64,000 nt of DNA from Myxococcales bacterium (GTDB lineage Bacteria > Myxococcota_A > UBA9042 > UBA3505): positions 62,001 to 126,000 of the forward strand of contig PBVT01000085.1 in NCBI GenBank assembly GCA_002728755.1. The letters run 5' to 3'. The notes beneath the pieces were generated by a model. That model was not told where the DNA came from, did not search any database, and was given only the letters and a program-made list of their open reading frames with translations. The position numbers were made by a program, and so were the translations under genes. Every line of letters starts with the position of its first letter. Positions within the stretch are counted from its first letter, which is position 1. Positions 19,201 through 29,460 of the stretch are shown one piece after another.

Positions 19201-19623
19201 GGTTACGTCACTCTGACTGCTCAAGATGGCTCGGCAGGCGAACCCATCCGGACAATCGTCGATACAGGTGTCAGTACAGATTGGTCCTGTTGGTGATTCG
19301 ATACAAAATCCAGAGATACAGTCTTCATTTCCAAGGCATGGCGCGCCGAATGTGCCGGGTTCGATTACGCCTATATCCTGTCCCTGATCGGTAGGCTCTA
19401 CATCGGGAACGGTTGGGTTATCGATGACGTCGAGCAGGATCGCGTCGTTGCTATTACCCACCCCGTCCGCAGGATCGGGGGGAGAGTCGGTATCATCTTC
19501 GACCACCTCAGACTGACTGATGTCACCAGTCGACTGGAAATCACTGGAGCAGCCCCAGCTCGCAAGGCAAGCTAGAATCACAAAGCTTGGAAACCATCTG
19601 AAAAATCTCATTTGACCATGCAT
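16267..19623 (-). CDS. MopE-like lipoprotein: Cys-rich modules, putative metal-binding CDGxDNDCDGxxDE repeats, beta-helix and Gly-rich C-terminus
   Basis: Lipobox LACLASWGC; CDGIDNDCNGLIDD, CNGVDDDCDGLIDE, CDNLDNDCDGEVDE; C-terminal GGGGGAGGGVE... GGHGGGGGGGCGG. Confidence 0.82.
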   Translation of the reverse strand: MHGQMRFFRWFPSFVILACLASWGCSSDFQSTGDISQSEVVEDDTDSPPDPADGVGNSNDAILLDVIDNPTVPDVEPTDQGQDIGVIEPGTFGAPCLGNEDCISGFCIESPTGPICTDTCIDDCPDGFACRAILSSQSDVTFLCVPQQQTLCSPCQEDFQCGEGTCQELAGAKVCTLPCTDGDCPDGYSCQPGDSGAQCVPTSGDCDCLPANLGLERLCTRSNELGTCYGYEICDPNYGFVACTADPPVAELCDGIDNDCNGLIDDLATVVEPCEITIEGLGSCVGEKICQGINGYVCDAATPTIESCNGVDDDCDGLIDEDFKEDGQYHLNVHCGECNNNCNLAFPHAEGACDLSSGTPSCVITACDPGYYQIVEDLCIPDITAICAPCVENSDCPLTGAECLSFEDGNYCGKACTDDIDCPTGYSCLDTPGDTPQCQPSSGSCSCTTETPGLTKACDLTYIEPGKPIVTCIGTQNCTDTGWGVCNPPAEFCDNLDNDCDGEVDEDFLNDDQLYVSDTNCGICGNDCTAQVYANANGYCNLVNGVPTCGLNCLAGSFDLDGNPANGCECTFSVDTDHPDGTDHNCDGVDGEINNAIFVAKTGDDFASGTINAPVRTIQAGINAASSNGLRDVYVATGLYAESIELVAGVSLYGGYSPNFGSRDPLLFETAILGQPSTNTLVATVNAHGINGGGPPTQMVGFLVFGRDADILGSSSYAIRLVDCDERVSIRDNQVFAGNGANGVFGAAGFDGNAGKNGETGVISYDVFALACSGENQGGDGGEQTCSGSNRSGGQGGTAICPDYDLASSQCPGAVIVQENNEAELGKTGSPLEEGGIGGSAGYDALTSFASGPFNNYACGTGLAANCSACAVPPQGPINGGNGHNGSQGSNGTPGTGCTTPEGNVSNDLWVGTAGNDGGNGEHGFGGGGGGAGGGVETFNCSTAGSGSHDIGGSGGGGGAGGCAGTKGENGTSGGGSFAIFITLNGVASTPEFLNNTLHRGAGGRGGAGGPGGIGGSGGLGAGGGAGGIPGTENFCAGQGGNGGAGGSGGHGGGGGGGCGGPSYAIYVGHSNGFDLSTFVNNNLFPAGPSAAEGGLGGASLGNNGGAGSFGIVDHTNF

Positions 19624-19724
19624 TAGAACATTCCTGATGGGGTTTCGTGTACCCGACACACCTCATAAGTATGCAACACTGGTGCCGATGACGCTACACA
19701 TCCCACTTTGGGGGGATCGTTAGT

Positions 19725-19910
19725 TTAGGAATTTCCTAGGGTAAGAACATAATGGCCCGCGTAAAATATACCGATGCCCAGAAGCGTTGAGATCATCTCG
19801 TTCCCCATCGAGATGTTTCCGATTATCAAGGCCTGGTACAGCGTTTTACCGACAACGAGCATACCTCCTAGTTGGAGCCCTCGACCTAGAACAAATTGAA
19901 AGGTTGTCAT
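19725..19910 (-). CDS. Small hypothetical membrane protein
   Basis: 61-aa hydrophobic ORF whose start abuts the stop of the upstream ATPase gene. Confidence 0.45.
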   Translation of the reverse strand: MTTFQFVLGRGLQLGGMLVVGKTLYQALIIGNISMGNEMISTLLGIGIFYAGHYVLTLGNS

Positions 19911-22540
19911 CGAATGGTCTCCGGAGGCTCTTCCTTGAGTCGAGCTCGAATTTCTTCTACCCGTGCTTCTACTGAGCGGCTTCTGTCGACACCCTGGTCA
20001 GTAAGGTATTGGGCATAGTTTTGCAGAATGCGAGACAAAAGCAGGTCGTTTCCCATCCTCTCCAACTCTTGAATCGACTCGTTGAAGGCTTTTGAGATCT
20101 TGCGATGTTTGTCGGAGGTCTCCTCGACAGTTCCATCTTTTATGGCCTGTGCCACGACATGGGCATGGTTGGCGCGGCATAGCGCCGTATGGTGGAGACT
20201 ATTTTGTTTTGTCGCTTCTTTCAGGGCGGTTTCTGCTTTTTTGAGCGCCTTCTTTGTTTCGCCCCGTACCAGAAGCCCCATGGCCTCCGTCATCAACGCG
20301 TCGACCAGAACTCGCATCTCTCCGACGTCTGCAGCGATCTCTTGTGCCTCTTTCAGATAGACCTGGGCCGATGCTTGATCGTTAATCGTATGATGCGCTT
20401 CGCCCATATTATTCAGCAAAATACAGACGGAACGCCGGTCTCCGACTTCTTCCGCTTTTGCGATGGCTGTTCCCCAGACCTCCAGAGCTTGTTTTACATC
20501 GCCGGTCTCAAAGAGGGTGCAACCCGTACCAATCAGGCCGTGTAGGTATCCCCAGTTGTCCCCCAACTCGGAATAGATGTCGCATGCTTCCTTGAAATAC
20601 TTTCGACTATGTAGGGCATAGCCCTTACCGTAGTGAACCATCGCGAGATTGATGAGCGAGCTGGCGATGGTGTTCGATTCGCCGAGTTTTCGGCGCAACG
20701 CCAGCGCCCGAAGAAAATGCTTCAGTGCTTCGCGATAGGAGTCTGTTTCTCCTCGGTACCAGATCGCCTTTCCAAGGCCGTCTAGTGAGCGTGCGAGACC
20801 ATCCTGGTCTCCGAGGGTCTGGAAGAGAGAATAGCTTCGCCGCACCATCTCGGTCGCTTCCCCATAACTTCCTCGCGCTGTTAGCGCCTCTGACAAACAA
20901 AGGTATGCCTCTGCACCGTTCGCCATGGAGTCCATGACGACAGATGCGTGCAATGCCTCGTTGAAGGACTCTGCTGCAGGGGTGGTCTCACCGGTCTGCA
21001 GGCATAATTCCCCTAAGAGCATATGGGTGTCGTACCGAAGCCGACCATCGTGTTGGCGAAGTGCGTCGGCCGCCTCTCGTAGAAACGAGATGGCCTTTTC
21101 GTTATGTGTTCGTTTTTGCGACTCTCGGGCGGCGTTGATGAGTGCCTCGGTAGCCAATGTGACCTCACCGGCAAGATTCGCGTGCCGCGCAATTTCAACG
21201 TGCCATCGGAGAGGGTCATCGACCCGATCAATGGTGCGATTCATCCATTTGGCGATCAGCAGGTGATAGAGCGCTTTTGTTTCCGCATCCAGCTCGTCAT
21301 AGAGGAGCTTTGCTTCATGAGGGGTCTGGAATACGAATTCAACAGTATCCTGTACCGAACTCTGGTCTTCGAAATGGATGATATCCAGGGACTGTAGGTC
21401 CATAAGAACACGATTCAGTCGGTGTCGGCTTCGCTCATCGACCCAGAATGCTGAATCTTCCTCTTTCTTCACACGCATCAAGGCAAGGACCGCATCAAAC
21501 CAGAATGTGCTTCCTAGAACAGCGGCTTGCTGGAGAATCCCTCTTGAGCGGTCATCGAGGGTGCCGATTCGTGCGGCTGCACTCTCAGCAACCGATTCAG
21601 GGATCGCGCTCTTGCGTAGGCGGTCTTTGCGGAAGACCCAGGGGCGCTTGCTGGTATCGACGATACCTCTTGATGCCAACGTTCGTAGGATCTGCTCCAT
21701 GGCGCCGGGAATCCCGCCCGACTTTTGTGCCATCGCGACCATCAACTCTTTGGGAGGCGACTCCATTCGAGACAAAAGGCTACCGGCCAGGTCTCGAGAA
21801 TGGGTCTTATTGAGCGGTTTTAAGGTAAACGCAGTTGCCACGGATTTGAGTGGGCTCGGAACCGCGGTGACATCTCGCATCGCGAGTGCGAGTAGAATCT
21901 GGCTGTCTTTCGCGTTCTCCAGGAGTTGACCGAGAAAGGCGTGATCTTCGCTGCTCGCCTCGTCGATGCGGTCGGCGATTACAACGACAGGGTGTCGACG
22001 TGCGTCCCGTTTAATAAGTGAGATAACAGACCGGTGAGCTCGCTTGGTGAGCAACTGCTCGACGTCTGTACTCTCGGCGTTGCATTCAAGCCCAAGGACA
22101 TGACCAAAAAGGCGAACGGCATCACCAAGGCTACGTTCAGGGATCAGCTCTTTCAGGCTTTTAGTGAGCCGGGTGTGTAGCTGTGTTGTATGGAGGAACG
22201 GTGGAATTCCGAATCGATGTCGAACGACCTGTGCTGCCAATCTTGAACGGGCGTCTGTTTCGAGTACCGCTGAGCGCAGGCGGTAGACGGTCACGCTGTT
22301 TTTCTCGGCTTCATCGGCCAGCTCGAAGAGAAGTCGAGTCTTCCCAATCCCTTCGGGGCCGATCAATGCGATCACACCAATCTTCTTCGCTTCCTGGACT
22401 TCGTTGAGACGTTCCTTGATTCGGTTTAGTTCCGAATCGCGCCCCAACAGGTCCATCTGCTCACCGAAGAGCTGAAACCCACGATGAAGCGTGGTGATTC
22501 GCACCGGAGAATTTTGATCTGAATCGAATCGACTGTTCAC
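19907..22540 (-). CDS. AAA ATPase (AAA_16-like/STAND) with TPR array
   Basis: LLGRDSELNRIKERL, Walker A IGPEGIGKTRLL, many TPR-like helices (LARSLDGLGKAIWYRG..., SSLINLAMVHYGKGYALHSRKYFKEACDIYSELGD). Confidence 0.82.
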   Translation of the reverse strand: MNSRFDSDQNSPVRITTLHRGFQLFGEQMDLLGRDSELNRIKERLNEVQEAKKIGVIALIGPEGIGKTRLLFELADEAEKNSVTVYRLRSAVLETDARSRLAAQVVRHRFGIPPFLHTTQLHTRLTKSLKELIPERSLGDAVRLFGHVLGLECNAESTDVEQLLTKRAHRSVISLIKRDARRHPVVVIADRIDEASSEDHAFLGQLLENAKDSQILLALAMRDVTAVPSPLKSVATAFTLKPLNKTHSRDLAGSLLSRMESPPKELMVAMAQKSGGIPGAMEQILRTLASRGIVDTSKRPWVFRKDRLRKSAIPESVAESAAARIGTLDDRSRGILQQAAVLGSTFWFDAVLALMRVKKEEDSAFWVDERSRHRLNRVLMDLQSLDIIHFEDQSSVQDTVEFVFQTPHEAKLLYDELDAETKALYHLLIAKWMNRTIDRVDDPLRWHVEIARHANLAGEVTLATEALINAARESQKRTHNEKAISFLREAADALRQHDGRLRYDTHMLLGELCLQTGETTPAAESFNEALHASVVMDSMANGAEAYLCLSEALTARGSYGEATEMVRRSYSLFQTLGDQDGLARSLDGLGKAIWYRGETDSYREALKHFLRALALRRKLGESNTIASSLINLAMVHYGKGYALHSRKYFKEACDIYSELGDNWGYLHGLIGTGCTLFETGDVKQALEVWGTAIAKAEEVGDRRSVCILLNNMGEAHHTINDQASAQVYLKEAQEIAADVGEMRVLVDALMTEAMGLLVRGETKKALKKAETALKEATKQNSLHHTALCRANHAHVVAQAIKDGTVEETSDKHRKISKAFNESIQELERMGNDLLLSRILQNYAQYLTDQGVDRSRSVEARVEEIRARLKEEPPETIR

Positions 22541-22621
22541 GTCAGGGTTCCCCTCAATATCTCTTTAGAGATACCACCCGATTGTGGGTCCCTTCAACCC
22601 AACCGAATTCTACCGCTCAAT

Positions 22622-23077
22622 TCACTTTCTGCGAAGGCGCTGAAGGGCTGCCTCGGAATGAACTCTGGCGATCTCATTTTGAAGCTGGTTTCGCTCGGCC
22701 ATTCGCGCCCTTGCGAGCTCTTTTGAGATATCGCAGATCGGCTCATTCCATAAAAGGTTATGCTTTTCTGTGAGGGATTTCTTGAGCTGAGTAAGAAGTT
22801 CTCGTGGAGCGTGTGAGCTGGCCGTCAGGTACGCTTTGCTCAGTCGCTCTCGCAGCTTTGACTGTTTGTAGGTGATCTTGCTGAGACGATCCTGGAAGAC
22901 CTCAGCATCAATACAATGAACCTTTTTATCGGGAGCAGAGCTTGGATTCGATACGCGAAGCTGAATCGGCCCGGAAGTACTCTCCGATGCGACCGCGAGG
23001 TTCACGCTAAAGATCAGGGCGAGCCCCAGAGTGAGACGAACATAAGAAGAAAAAGACATACGAAAAAACATGGGCAT
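22622..23077 (-). CDS. Hypothetical secreted protein
   Basis: Signal peptide-like N-terminus (VRLTLGLALIFSVNLAVAS); helical remainder. Confidence 0.5.
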   Translation of the reverse strand: MPMFFRMSFSSYVRLTLGLALIFSVNLAVASESTSGPIQLRVSNPSSAPDKKVHCIDAEVFQDRLSKITYKQSKLRERLSKAYLTASSHAPRELLTQLKKSLTEKHNLLWNEPICDISKELARARMAERNQLQNEIARVHSEAALQRLRRK

Positions 23078-23239
23078 ACAACATACAAAAGAGAAGAATA
23101 TGCCCCGTATTCACTTCAAGTTCTGTGCCAGCAATTCAAAACCAGCCACACGAGCGCATTGCAACGGTTAGCGGTGGTTTGCTCGCAGTAATTTGTGGTC
23201 ATTGTTGACCCCTGGGTGCCCAAAGACCCCAGAGTTGGG

Positions 23240-23980
23240 TCAATCCGATTCGTCTTGCGCGAGGGCCTGGGCGATGGCTTCCAGCATGCGTTCGGCAGCG
23301 GTTCGTTTGGCGATTTTCTTGCTAGGGCCTTCTCCGGTTTGTGAAGGGAAGCCCTCGACGGCTACCTGTGCCAGATATTTCGAATCATGGTCCGGTCCTG
23401 TACGTCCTTCAATACTGTACATTGGCGTCTGATTGAATTGCCCCTGGACGATTTCCTGTAGGCGAGAACGAGGGTCGCGGGCCTGGAGAACCAGCTCTTG
23501 TGGCGATCCGAAGGCTTCGTGTAACCAATTTTGAATCAGATCGGATGTGGCCTGGTAGCCCGCATCCAGATAGATGGCGGCGATCAGAGCTTCAAAGGTG
23601 TCCGAGAGGAGAGAGTCCTTATCACGGCCTCCCGAAGACTCCTCACCACGTCCAAGAAGAAGAAATTCGCCGAGCGCAAAGCTACGTGCAAGTTTCGCCA
23701 GGCTTTCTTCTTTTACCAGCCGGGATTTTGTTGCGGTAAGGGGACCTTCTTCGCTGTCTGGTAAGGTCTGATATAGCCAGGTAGAGACGATAAGCTCCAA
23801 CACGGCATCTCCCAGGAATTCCATGCGTTCATTATCATCGGAGATACCGGGATGTTCGTTGGTATACGAGCGATGAATGAGTGCCAGGCGCAGAAGTTCC
23901 GTTGCGGAAAATTGGTAGCCTATCCGCTCCTGTAGTTCGTCTAAAGGACGTGGATGGTCTGGAAATTCGGATTCAGACAT
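23240..23980 (-). CDS. rnc: Ribonuclease III
   Basis: [38 protein letters not shown]-terminal dsRBD ([14 protein letters not shown]...[18 protein letters not shown]). Start set at MSESEFPDH. Confidence 0.93.
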   Translation of the reverse strand: MSESEFPDHPRPLDELQERIGYQFSATELLRLALIHRSYTNEHPGISDDNERMEFLGDAVLELIVSTWLYQTLPDSEEGPLTATKSRLVKEESLAKLARSFALGEFLLLGRGEESSGGRDKDSLLSDTFEALIAAIYLDAGYQATSDLIQNWLHEAFGSPQELVLQARDPRSRLQEIVQGQFNQTPMYSIEGRTGPDHDSKYLAQVAVEGFPSQTGEGPSKKIAKRTAAERMLEAIAQALAQDESD

Positions 23981-25130
23981 GGCTTCCGTGTTCGGTATCG
24001 GAGGGTGAAGAATCACTGGCCGATTGAAAGGGTTCTGCATCCGACGCGCATTGTATCCAACCTCCACCGAGTACTGTGTCTTCCTGATACAGGACGACCG
24101 CTTGTCCGGGAGCTACTGCAAAGATCGGCGCATCGAAAGCCAGCTCCAACGTATTGTTGGTGGCGTGCCGTACGACGGCAGGTACTCCGGGGTGACGGTG
24201 TCGAATACGAGCGATGACATGCGTGCCGGGAGCGGCGGGCTCACCAAACCAATTGCAGTCATCCGCGATTAATCCCGCGCTTCCTACCTGGTTTCGTTGG
24301 GCAACAGTGACTGCGCCAGTTTCCGGATCGATGTTCTTTACATAGCTTGGTTCGGGAAAGGACACGCCAAGGCCTTTTCGTTGTCCAACCGTAAACTGGT
24401 GTATTCCGGTATGAGTACCGAGCAAGGTTCCGTTTACGTCGAGCATGGGGCCGCTCTTGGGAGGCTCAAACCCCATTCTCTCGGCATGTTTTTCCACAAA
24501 GCCAGACGGACCGTCGGCACCGATGAAGCAGGTTTCCATGCTCTCTGCTTTTTCGGCTACAGGGAGTTGAGCGGCCAATGCTAATTCACGAACGTCGGCT
24601 TTGGTTTTATCGCCCAACGGAAACAGGATATTGTCCAGCGCATTGGCTTGTATACCGTAAAGGAAGTAGCTCTGATCTTTCTTCGGGTCCACACCACGTA
24701 GCAACCTTGTGGGCGTGCCCGGTTCTCTCTGTATACGGGCAAAATGACCGGTGGCCAGCCACTTGGCTCCAAGTGCACGCGTACGTTGTAAAAGGGTGTC
24801 GAACTTCACGAAGGTATTGCAGCGGACACATGGCGATGGCGTTCGGCCAGAGAGGTAATCGCGGACATAGGGTTCCACGACGAGCTCTACAAACTCGGAT
24901 TCATGGCTGATTACATAATGAGGGATGCCCAGGTGCTCGGCCACTCGACGGGCATCATAGGTGTCGTCCAGGGCGCAACAGGAGCGACGTCGACCATTAT
25001 TGGGATCGAGTCCCTGGTCGTATAGCTGCATTGTAATACCGATGACTTCGTAACCGGCTTCTTTCATCAACAGGGCGCAGACGCTGGAGTCAACACCTCC
25101 GCTCATCGCGACAACAACTCGCTCAGCCAT
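23973..25130 (-). CDS. mnmA: tRNA 2-thiouridine(34) synthase MnmA
   Basis: [70 protein letters not shown]. Start set at [12 protein letters not shown]. Confidence 0.94.
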   Translation of the reverse strand: MAERVVVAMSGGVDSSVCALLMKEAGYEVIGITMQLYDQGLDPNNGRRRSCCALDDTYDARRVAEHLGIPHYVISHESEFVELVVEPYVRDYLSGRTPSPCVRCNTFVKFDTLLQRTRALGAKWLATGHFARIQREPGTPTRLLRGVDPKKDQSYFLYGIQANALDNILFPLGDKTKADVRELALAAQLPVAEKAESMETCFIGADGPSGFVEKHAERMGFEPPKSGPMLDVNGTLLGTHTGIHQFTVGQRKGLGVSFPEPSYVKNIDPETGAVTVAQRNQVGSAGLIADDCNWFGEPAAPGTHVIARIRHRHPGVPAVVRHATNNTLELAFDAPIFAVAPGQAVVLYQEDTVLGGGWIQCASDAEPFQSASDSSPSDTEHGSHV

Positions 25131-26334
25131 GGTGACCCTCCGCAAGAGGTTGGTTATTGGTATGGATTGGAACCGTTGGATCGGCCATTCGTACGGTTTG
25201 TACGATACCTGGTAGCACCGAAAGAACCGCGTCAATATCCGCGCGTTCTGTTTCGTGGCTCAAAGAGAAGCGGATAGCTGCGCGTGCTCTCTCCGGTGCC
25301 AGCCCCATAGCGACAAGCACATGGCTTGGCTCGAGGCTACCGGCAGTACAGGCGCTACCACTGCTTACGGAAATTCCTGCAAGGTCCAGGGAGATTAACA
25401 GGGTCTCGCCCTCGGTATTGTCGAAGCTCACATTCAGTGTGTTTGGAAGGGAGGGGACGCTTCCCTCGCCACCGTTTCGATGTACGCCAGAGACTCCCTG
25501 CTTGATTCCATCCCAGAGTATATTTCGCAATTCTTCGGTCCGCTTTTGGCTGGCGAGTCCTGGGCCTGTAGCCCATTCGACTGCTGCACCAAAGCCGCTA
25601 ATCAGCGCCACGGCTTCGGTTCCTGCACGACGTTCTCGTTCCTGGTGGCCACCGACGAGGAATGGGTTGAGGCGAAGGCCTGCCCGTAGATATAGGGCGC
25701 CGATGCCTTTCGGACCGTGCACTTTGTGGCCGCTGATAGAAGCGCTACTGACTCCAAGTTCGTCCAGATTCAGATCGACCTTTCCGACCAGTTGTACGCA
25801 ATCACAATGCAGGTGAATGTCCTGTCCCTGGAGCGCTTGCGCTACTTCCGCGACGGGATAGATATTCCCGATCTCGTTGTTGGCGCCCATCATGACCACC
25901 AGACATGTCTCAGGTGTAATGGCTCCAAGAACCTGTGATGCCTCGATTTGCCCATTCGCGTCGGGTTCGAGCCAGGAACATTCGATGGCGCCCGCTTCAT
26001 GCATCTTCTCGACGGGTCCGATGGCGGATGGATGTTCGGTACGGCTGATCACCACATGATTTTTTCCCGCAGCTCGACCCGCTTCAATCGCGCTCAGGAT
26101 GGCAGTGTTGTTCGCTTCCGTAGCTCCCGAGGTAAATAGTAGCTCTTCGGGGCGCACCCCCAGACCAGCCGCTATCTTTGCGCGTGCCGTTTCTACAGCG
26201 GCTCGCGCTCGTTGCCCGTCTTCATGAACGCTCGAGGCATTCGCCCAGACGTTGTCATAGATATCCATCATCACGGCGCGGACCTCCGGTCGCAGTGATG
26301 TGGTAGCGTTGGCGTCTAAGTAAATTCGTTTCAT
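25123..26334 (-). CDS. Cysteine desulfurase (IscS/NifS family)
   Basis: [65 protein letters not shown]. Confidence 0.93.
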   Translation of the reverse strand: MKRIYLDANATTSLRPEVRAVMMDIYDNVWANASSVHEDGQRARAAVETARAKIAAGLGVRPEELLFTSGATEANNTAILSAIEAGRAAGKNHVVISRTEHPSAIGPVEKMHEAGAIECSWLEPDANGQIEASQVLGAITPETCLVVMMGANNEIGNIYPVAEVAQALQGQDIHLHCDCVQLVGKVDLNLDELGVSSASISGHKVHGPKGIGALYLRAGLRLNPFLVGGHQERERRAGTEAVALISGFGAAVEWATGPGLASQKRTEELRNILWDGIKQGVSGVHRNGGEGSVPSLPNTLNVSFDNTEGETLLISLDLAGISVSSGSACTAGSLEPSHVLVAMGLAPERARAAIRFSLSHETERADIDAVLSVLPGIVQTVRMADPTVPIHTNNQPLAEGHHG

Positions 26335-26466
26335 GAATGAATTCAATAATTCGAGGCCACGCGCTTATAGGCCATCTTTCCGTTAGAAAACAAGGCATAG
26401 GAACACAATCCAACCAAAATTGGAGTCCATAACGCGTCGCCGTGCACCTCTCGGCGAGGACGAATC

Positions 26467-28473
26467 CTATTTCTTCTTACCGCCTTTGGAAGTCTTCTTC
26501 GAGGTGTTGGGCTTCTTTTTGGCGGTCGCTGTTTTCTTGGTTTCTTTGGCGGCCTTGGCCTGGGCCTTCTCCTGGGCTTTCTTCTCTTTCTCCTGGTTTG
26601 CCAGGGCCCTTGCCTTGAGGTTGGCGACCTCTTGCCTCTTTTTCGCCTGCTCAGCCATTTTCTTGGCTTTCTCGTCCATATCCCCGTCTTTCAGGGCGGC
26701 ACCATCGAGGACCAGGGGGCTGACCTCCTGGTCGACTCCTTCGACCCAGGCGGAGTCATCTTTGAGCTCATCGGCGGTCGGTGGTGTGTCCAGGCTGTTT
26801 TCCAGTAGGCCAAGAGAAGGGTCGAGAATACGGGTCTGACCTTCCTTGTTTTTCAGGTCTGCCATATGGGCATGAAAGGACTCGGAGTCCAGATCCAGGA
26901 CGTCTATATCTACCATTGGATAGGTGGTGTACTCGTCGATATCAGCCATCGTAAACCGACCTCGCCAGGACATCGTCACCCAGTCTTCGTCTGTATGAAT
27001 CATGAGTGTATCCAATGTTACGTCCATTGGTTCGCTTCCAAGACCACGGTTTACGAGTACTTTCGGTTGCTTGTCTGGGAGATCGAAAAGGATGGGGCCA
27101 TCATGGCTGACGCCTTCAATGCGTACGGATTCTGTGCCATTCAAATTGGCGATTTGTTGGTCGTCCGGTGCACAGTTATGCATGCGGGCATCAAAGCGAG
27201 GGGGTTCTATATCTGCCAGCGCAATAATCGCATTTTGCTGGTCGGGATCGTTCGGATCCATATTCAGGATCATGTCGTCCATCTTCTCCCGAATTGCTGC
27301 TTGTCCCTCTTCATCGAGACCAACTCGGCTTGCACGGGGAAACCAGGATACGGGGATAGGCCCGAAACCTGCGGGGAACGGCACGCTATCGATCTTCTGG
27401 ATATTGACGGGTACGTCGGTAGGAAGCAGCGGGCGGTTCGGATCTTCGATCTGCGGCAGTTGTAATGCCGAAAGAATATCTTTGTCGTAACAAACAGCAT
27501 ATCCGAGCCCCAATGGGTTGTTGGGACAGGGAAGCAGTGGATAGGGGGAATCCTCTTCGTCTACTTTCGGTTTGGGCGCATCGGGGGCAAAATCACCTTC
27601 CCACCCTTCGTCTACGAGTCGTTGTTCTACGAGTTTTGCTGGATCGAGGACCCTCGTGCTTCCGGCGGCTCCAGATCGTCCACCGGGTCCACCCCCCTCT
27701 TCGATCGCCTCATCTTTCGCCATGATGGGGATCCCAGCGTCGTCGGCCCGTAGATGCTCATCATCCAGGAGGACGTCATCACTACCGCGGCCTTCTTTGA
27801 CGCGGCGTACGGAGGTGTCCTCTTCGACAGGGCGGTCCTCCGCCTCTTCCCACCAGTCTTCCTTATTCAAGGCGGCAGCCACTTCCGGATCCATATCGGG
27901 GCCACCAGGCGAAGCATCATCGGCAGCCAACTGGTCCTGCAATGCAGCGCTTTTTTCGACCGCGCTATCGTATAGAGCTTTATCGGTTGGAATGTACCGG
28001 CTCTTTCCGCCGAACGAGGATTCGTAACGTAGGGGGAGCTCTTTGATAGCGGTCGGTTCCGAGAATTGTGGATGTTGATACTTGCGACTCTTTCCGCGCC
28101 CTTTGGGAGGTACGTAAATACAGGACCTTGGTCCGGTTACATCCAGAGTCTTTGACCATTCCCCCACTTGTAAAACGACCTGCCACCGTTTTCTGGCTCG
28201 TTTTCCTGTGACTCGCGCCGTGCCGTGCATCAAGATGTCGACATTGGGTTTGAGGGGTACGATATCCGCAGGAAACTGAACGGATGAGCTCTGTGGATCG
28301 TCCCCTTCGAAAAAGCTGTCCACATAGTTCAGGTCGATGGGATCCGACCAGTCTTCGCAGGTTCCGTCGGTGTGGTTGATGGCGAATCGGCGTGTAAGAA
28401 CGACACAGAGATACGCCTGTCCGGAGACTTCGGACGGAAACGACGTAACGGTATATCCTGCTTTTACTTCCAT
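26467..28473 (-). CDS. DUF2169 domain protein (T6SS-associated family) with Lys/Ala-rich C-terminal tail
   Basis: LCVVLTRRFAI, RWQVVLQVGEWSKTLDVTGPR, ELPLRYESSFGG, NPLGLGYAV, PAGFGPIPVSWFPR. C-terminus is very basic (KKTATAKKKPNTSKKTSKGGKKK). Confidence 0.75.
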   Translation of the reverse strand: MEVKAGYTVTSFPSEVSGQAYLCVVLTRRFAINHTDGTCEDWSDPIDLNYVDSFFEGDDPQSSSVQFPADIVPLKPNVDILMHGTARVTGKRARKRWQVVLQVGEWSKTLDVTGPRSCIYVPPKGRGKSRKYQHPQFSEPTAIKELPLRYESSFGGKSRYIPTDKALYDSAVEKSAALQDQLAADDASPGGPDMDPEVAAALNKEDWWEEAEDRPVEEDTSVRRVKEGRGSDDVLLDDEHLRADDAGIPIMAKDEAIEEGGGPGGRSGAAGSTRVLDPAKLVEQRLVDEGWEGDFAPDAPKPKVDEEDSPYPLLPCPNNPLGLGYAVCYDKDILSALQLPQIEDPNRPLLPTDVPVNIQKIDSVPFPAGFGPIPVSWFPRASRVGLDEEGQAAIREKMDDMILNMDPNDPDQQNAIIALADIEPPRFDARMHNCAPDDQQIANLNGTESVRIEGVSHDGPILFDLPDKQPKVLVNRGLGSEPMDVTLDTLMIHTDEDWVTMSWRGRFTMADIDEYTTYPMVDIDVLDLDSESFHAHMADLKNKEGQTRILDPSLGLLENSLDTPPTADELKDDSAWVEGVDQEVSPLVLDGAALKDGDMDEKAKKMAEQAKKRQEVANLKARALANQEKEKKAQEKAQAKAAKETKKTATAKKKPNTSKKTSKGGKKK

Positions 28474-28590
28474 AGTCTGACCGGTCAGAGTCTATGCAGG
28501 GGCACACAAAATGTCATCTGCGTCGCTGCGACGAGTGCAAAAGTACCATCAAGCTTGTGTTCGAGGTGCTTCTCAGAGTATCCAATTCCT

Positions 28591-29460
28591 ATGAAGCTTG
28601 GTCCGTATCATGTCCATCCCATCCTGACGGGATTCTTTGCCCTGGATGGGGGAGCTATGTTTGGCGTTGTTCCGCACCCGGTCTGGTCAAAGAAGCATCC
28701 ACCCGATGAGCTGGGGCGAATTCGGCTGGCTCTACGTGCGATGCTGATACAGGGGAAGGAGCGCACCATTCTCGTGGATACCGGGGTGGGGCAGAAATGG
28801 TCTGACAAGCTCGCGGCTCGCTATGGTATCGACCTACAGGCACAGCGGTTAGAGCAAGAATTGGCGAGCCACGGTATCTCCCCAGAGGATGTTACCGACG
28901 TCATCTTGACCCATCTCCATTTTGATCATGCGGGTGGGGTAACCAAACGTGCCGATGATGGTGGTTCCTGTCCCACCTTTCCCAACGCTCGTCATTATCT
29001 TCAGCGCCGTAACCTCGAAGCGGCCCAAAACCCCAATGGTCGAGAGCGGGCATCCTATCTGGAAGAGAATTACGCCCCACTGGAACAAGCGGGTCTTCTT
29101 ACGATTCTGGACGGTCCCTGTGAGCTTTTTCCTGGCATAGAACTATTCATGAGTGATGGGCACACCACGGGCCAGCAACTTGTTCTGGTACGGGGTGAGG
29201 AAGGTGATGAACTAGGAGGCCTGCTCTACTGTGGTGACGTGATTCCGACCCGAAGCCATGTTCCTGTAGCCTGGCATATGGGTTACGATGTCCGACCTCT
29301 GGTGATCATGGACGAGAAAGAGCATCTCTTAGAGCGAGCCACTACCGAAAATTGGGGACTCTTCTACGAGCACGATCCACATATGAGCGCGACCCGGGTT
29401 TATTCGACGGAGCGCGGCTATACAGCCGGTGAGGAGCTTTTATTTTCGGCGATAGTTTAG
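28591..29460 (+). CDS. MBL-fold metallo-hydrolase
   Basis: ILVDTGVGQKW, DVILTHLHFDHAGG (HxHxDH), MSDGHTTGQQLVLV, LLYCGDVIPT. Start set at MKLGPYHVHPI. Confidence 0.88.
   Translation: MKLGPYHVHPILTGFFALDGGAMFGVVPHPVWSKKHPPDELGRIRLALRAMLIQGKERTILVDTGVGQKWSDKLAARYGIDLQAQRLEQELASHGISPEDVTDVILTHLHFDHAGGVTKRADDGGSCPTFPNARHYLQRRNLEAAQNPNGRERASYLEENYAPLEQAGLLTILDGPCELFPGIELFMSDGHTTGQQLVLVRGEEGDELGGLLYCGDVIPTRSHVPVAWHMGYDVRPLVIMDEKEHLLERATTENWGLFYEHDPHMSATRVYSTERGYTAGEELLFSAIV

Noticed and set aside
22558-22573. TATCTC-TTTA-GAGATA hairpin upstream of the AAA/TPR gene
   Set aside because: Short AT-rich inverted repeat, easily explained by chance; no supporting context.
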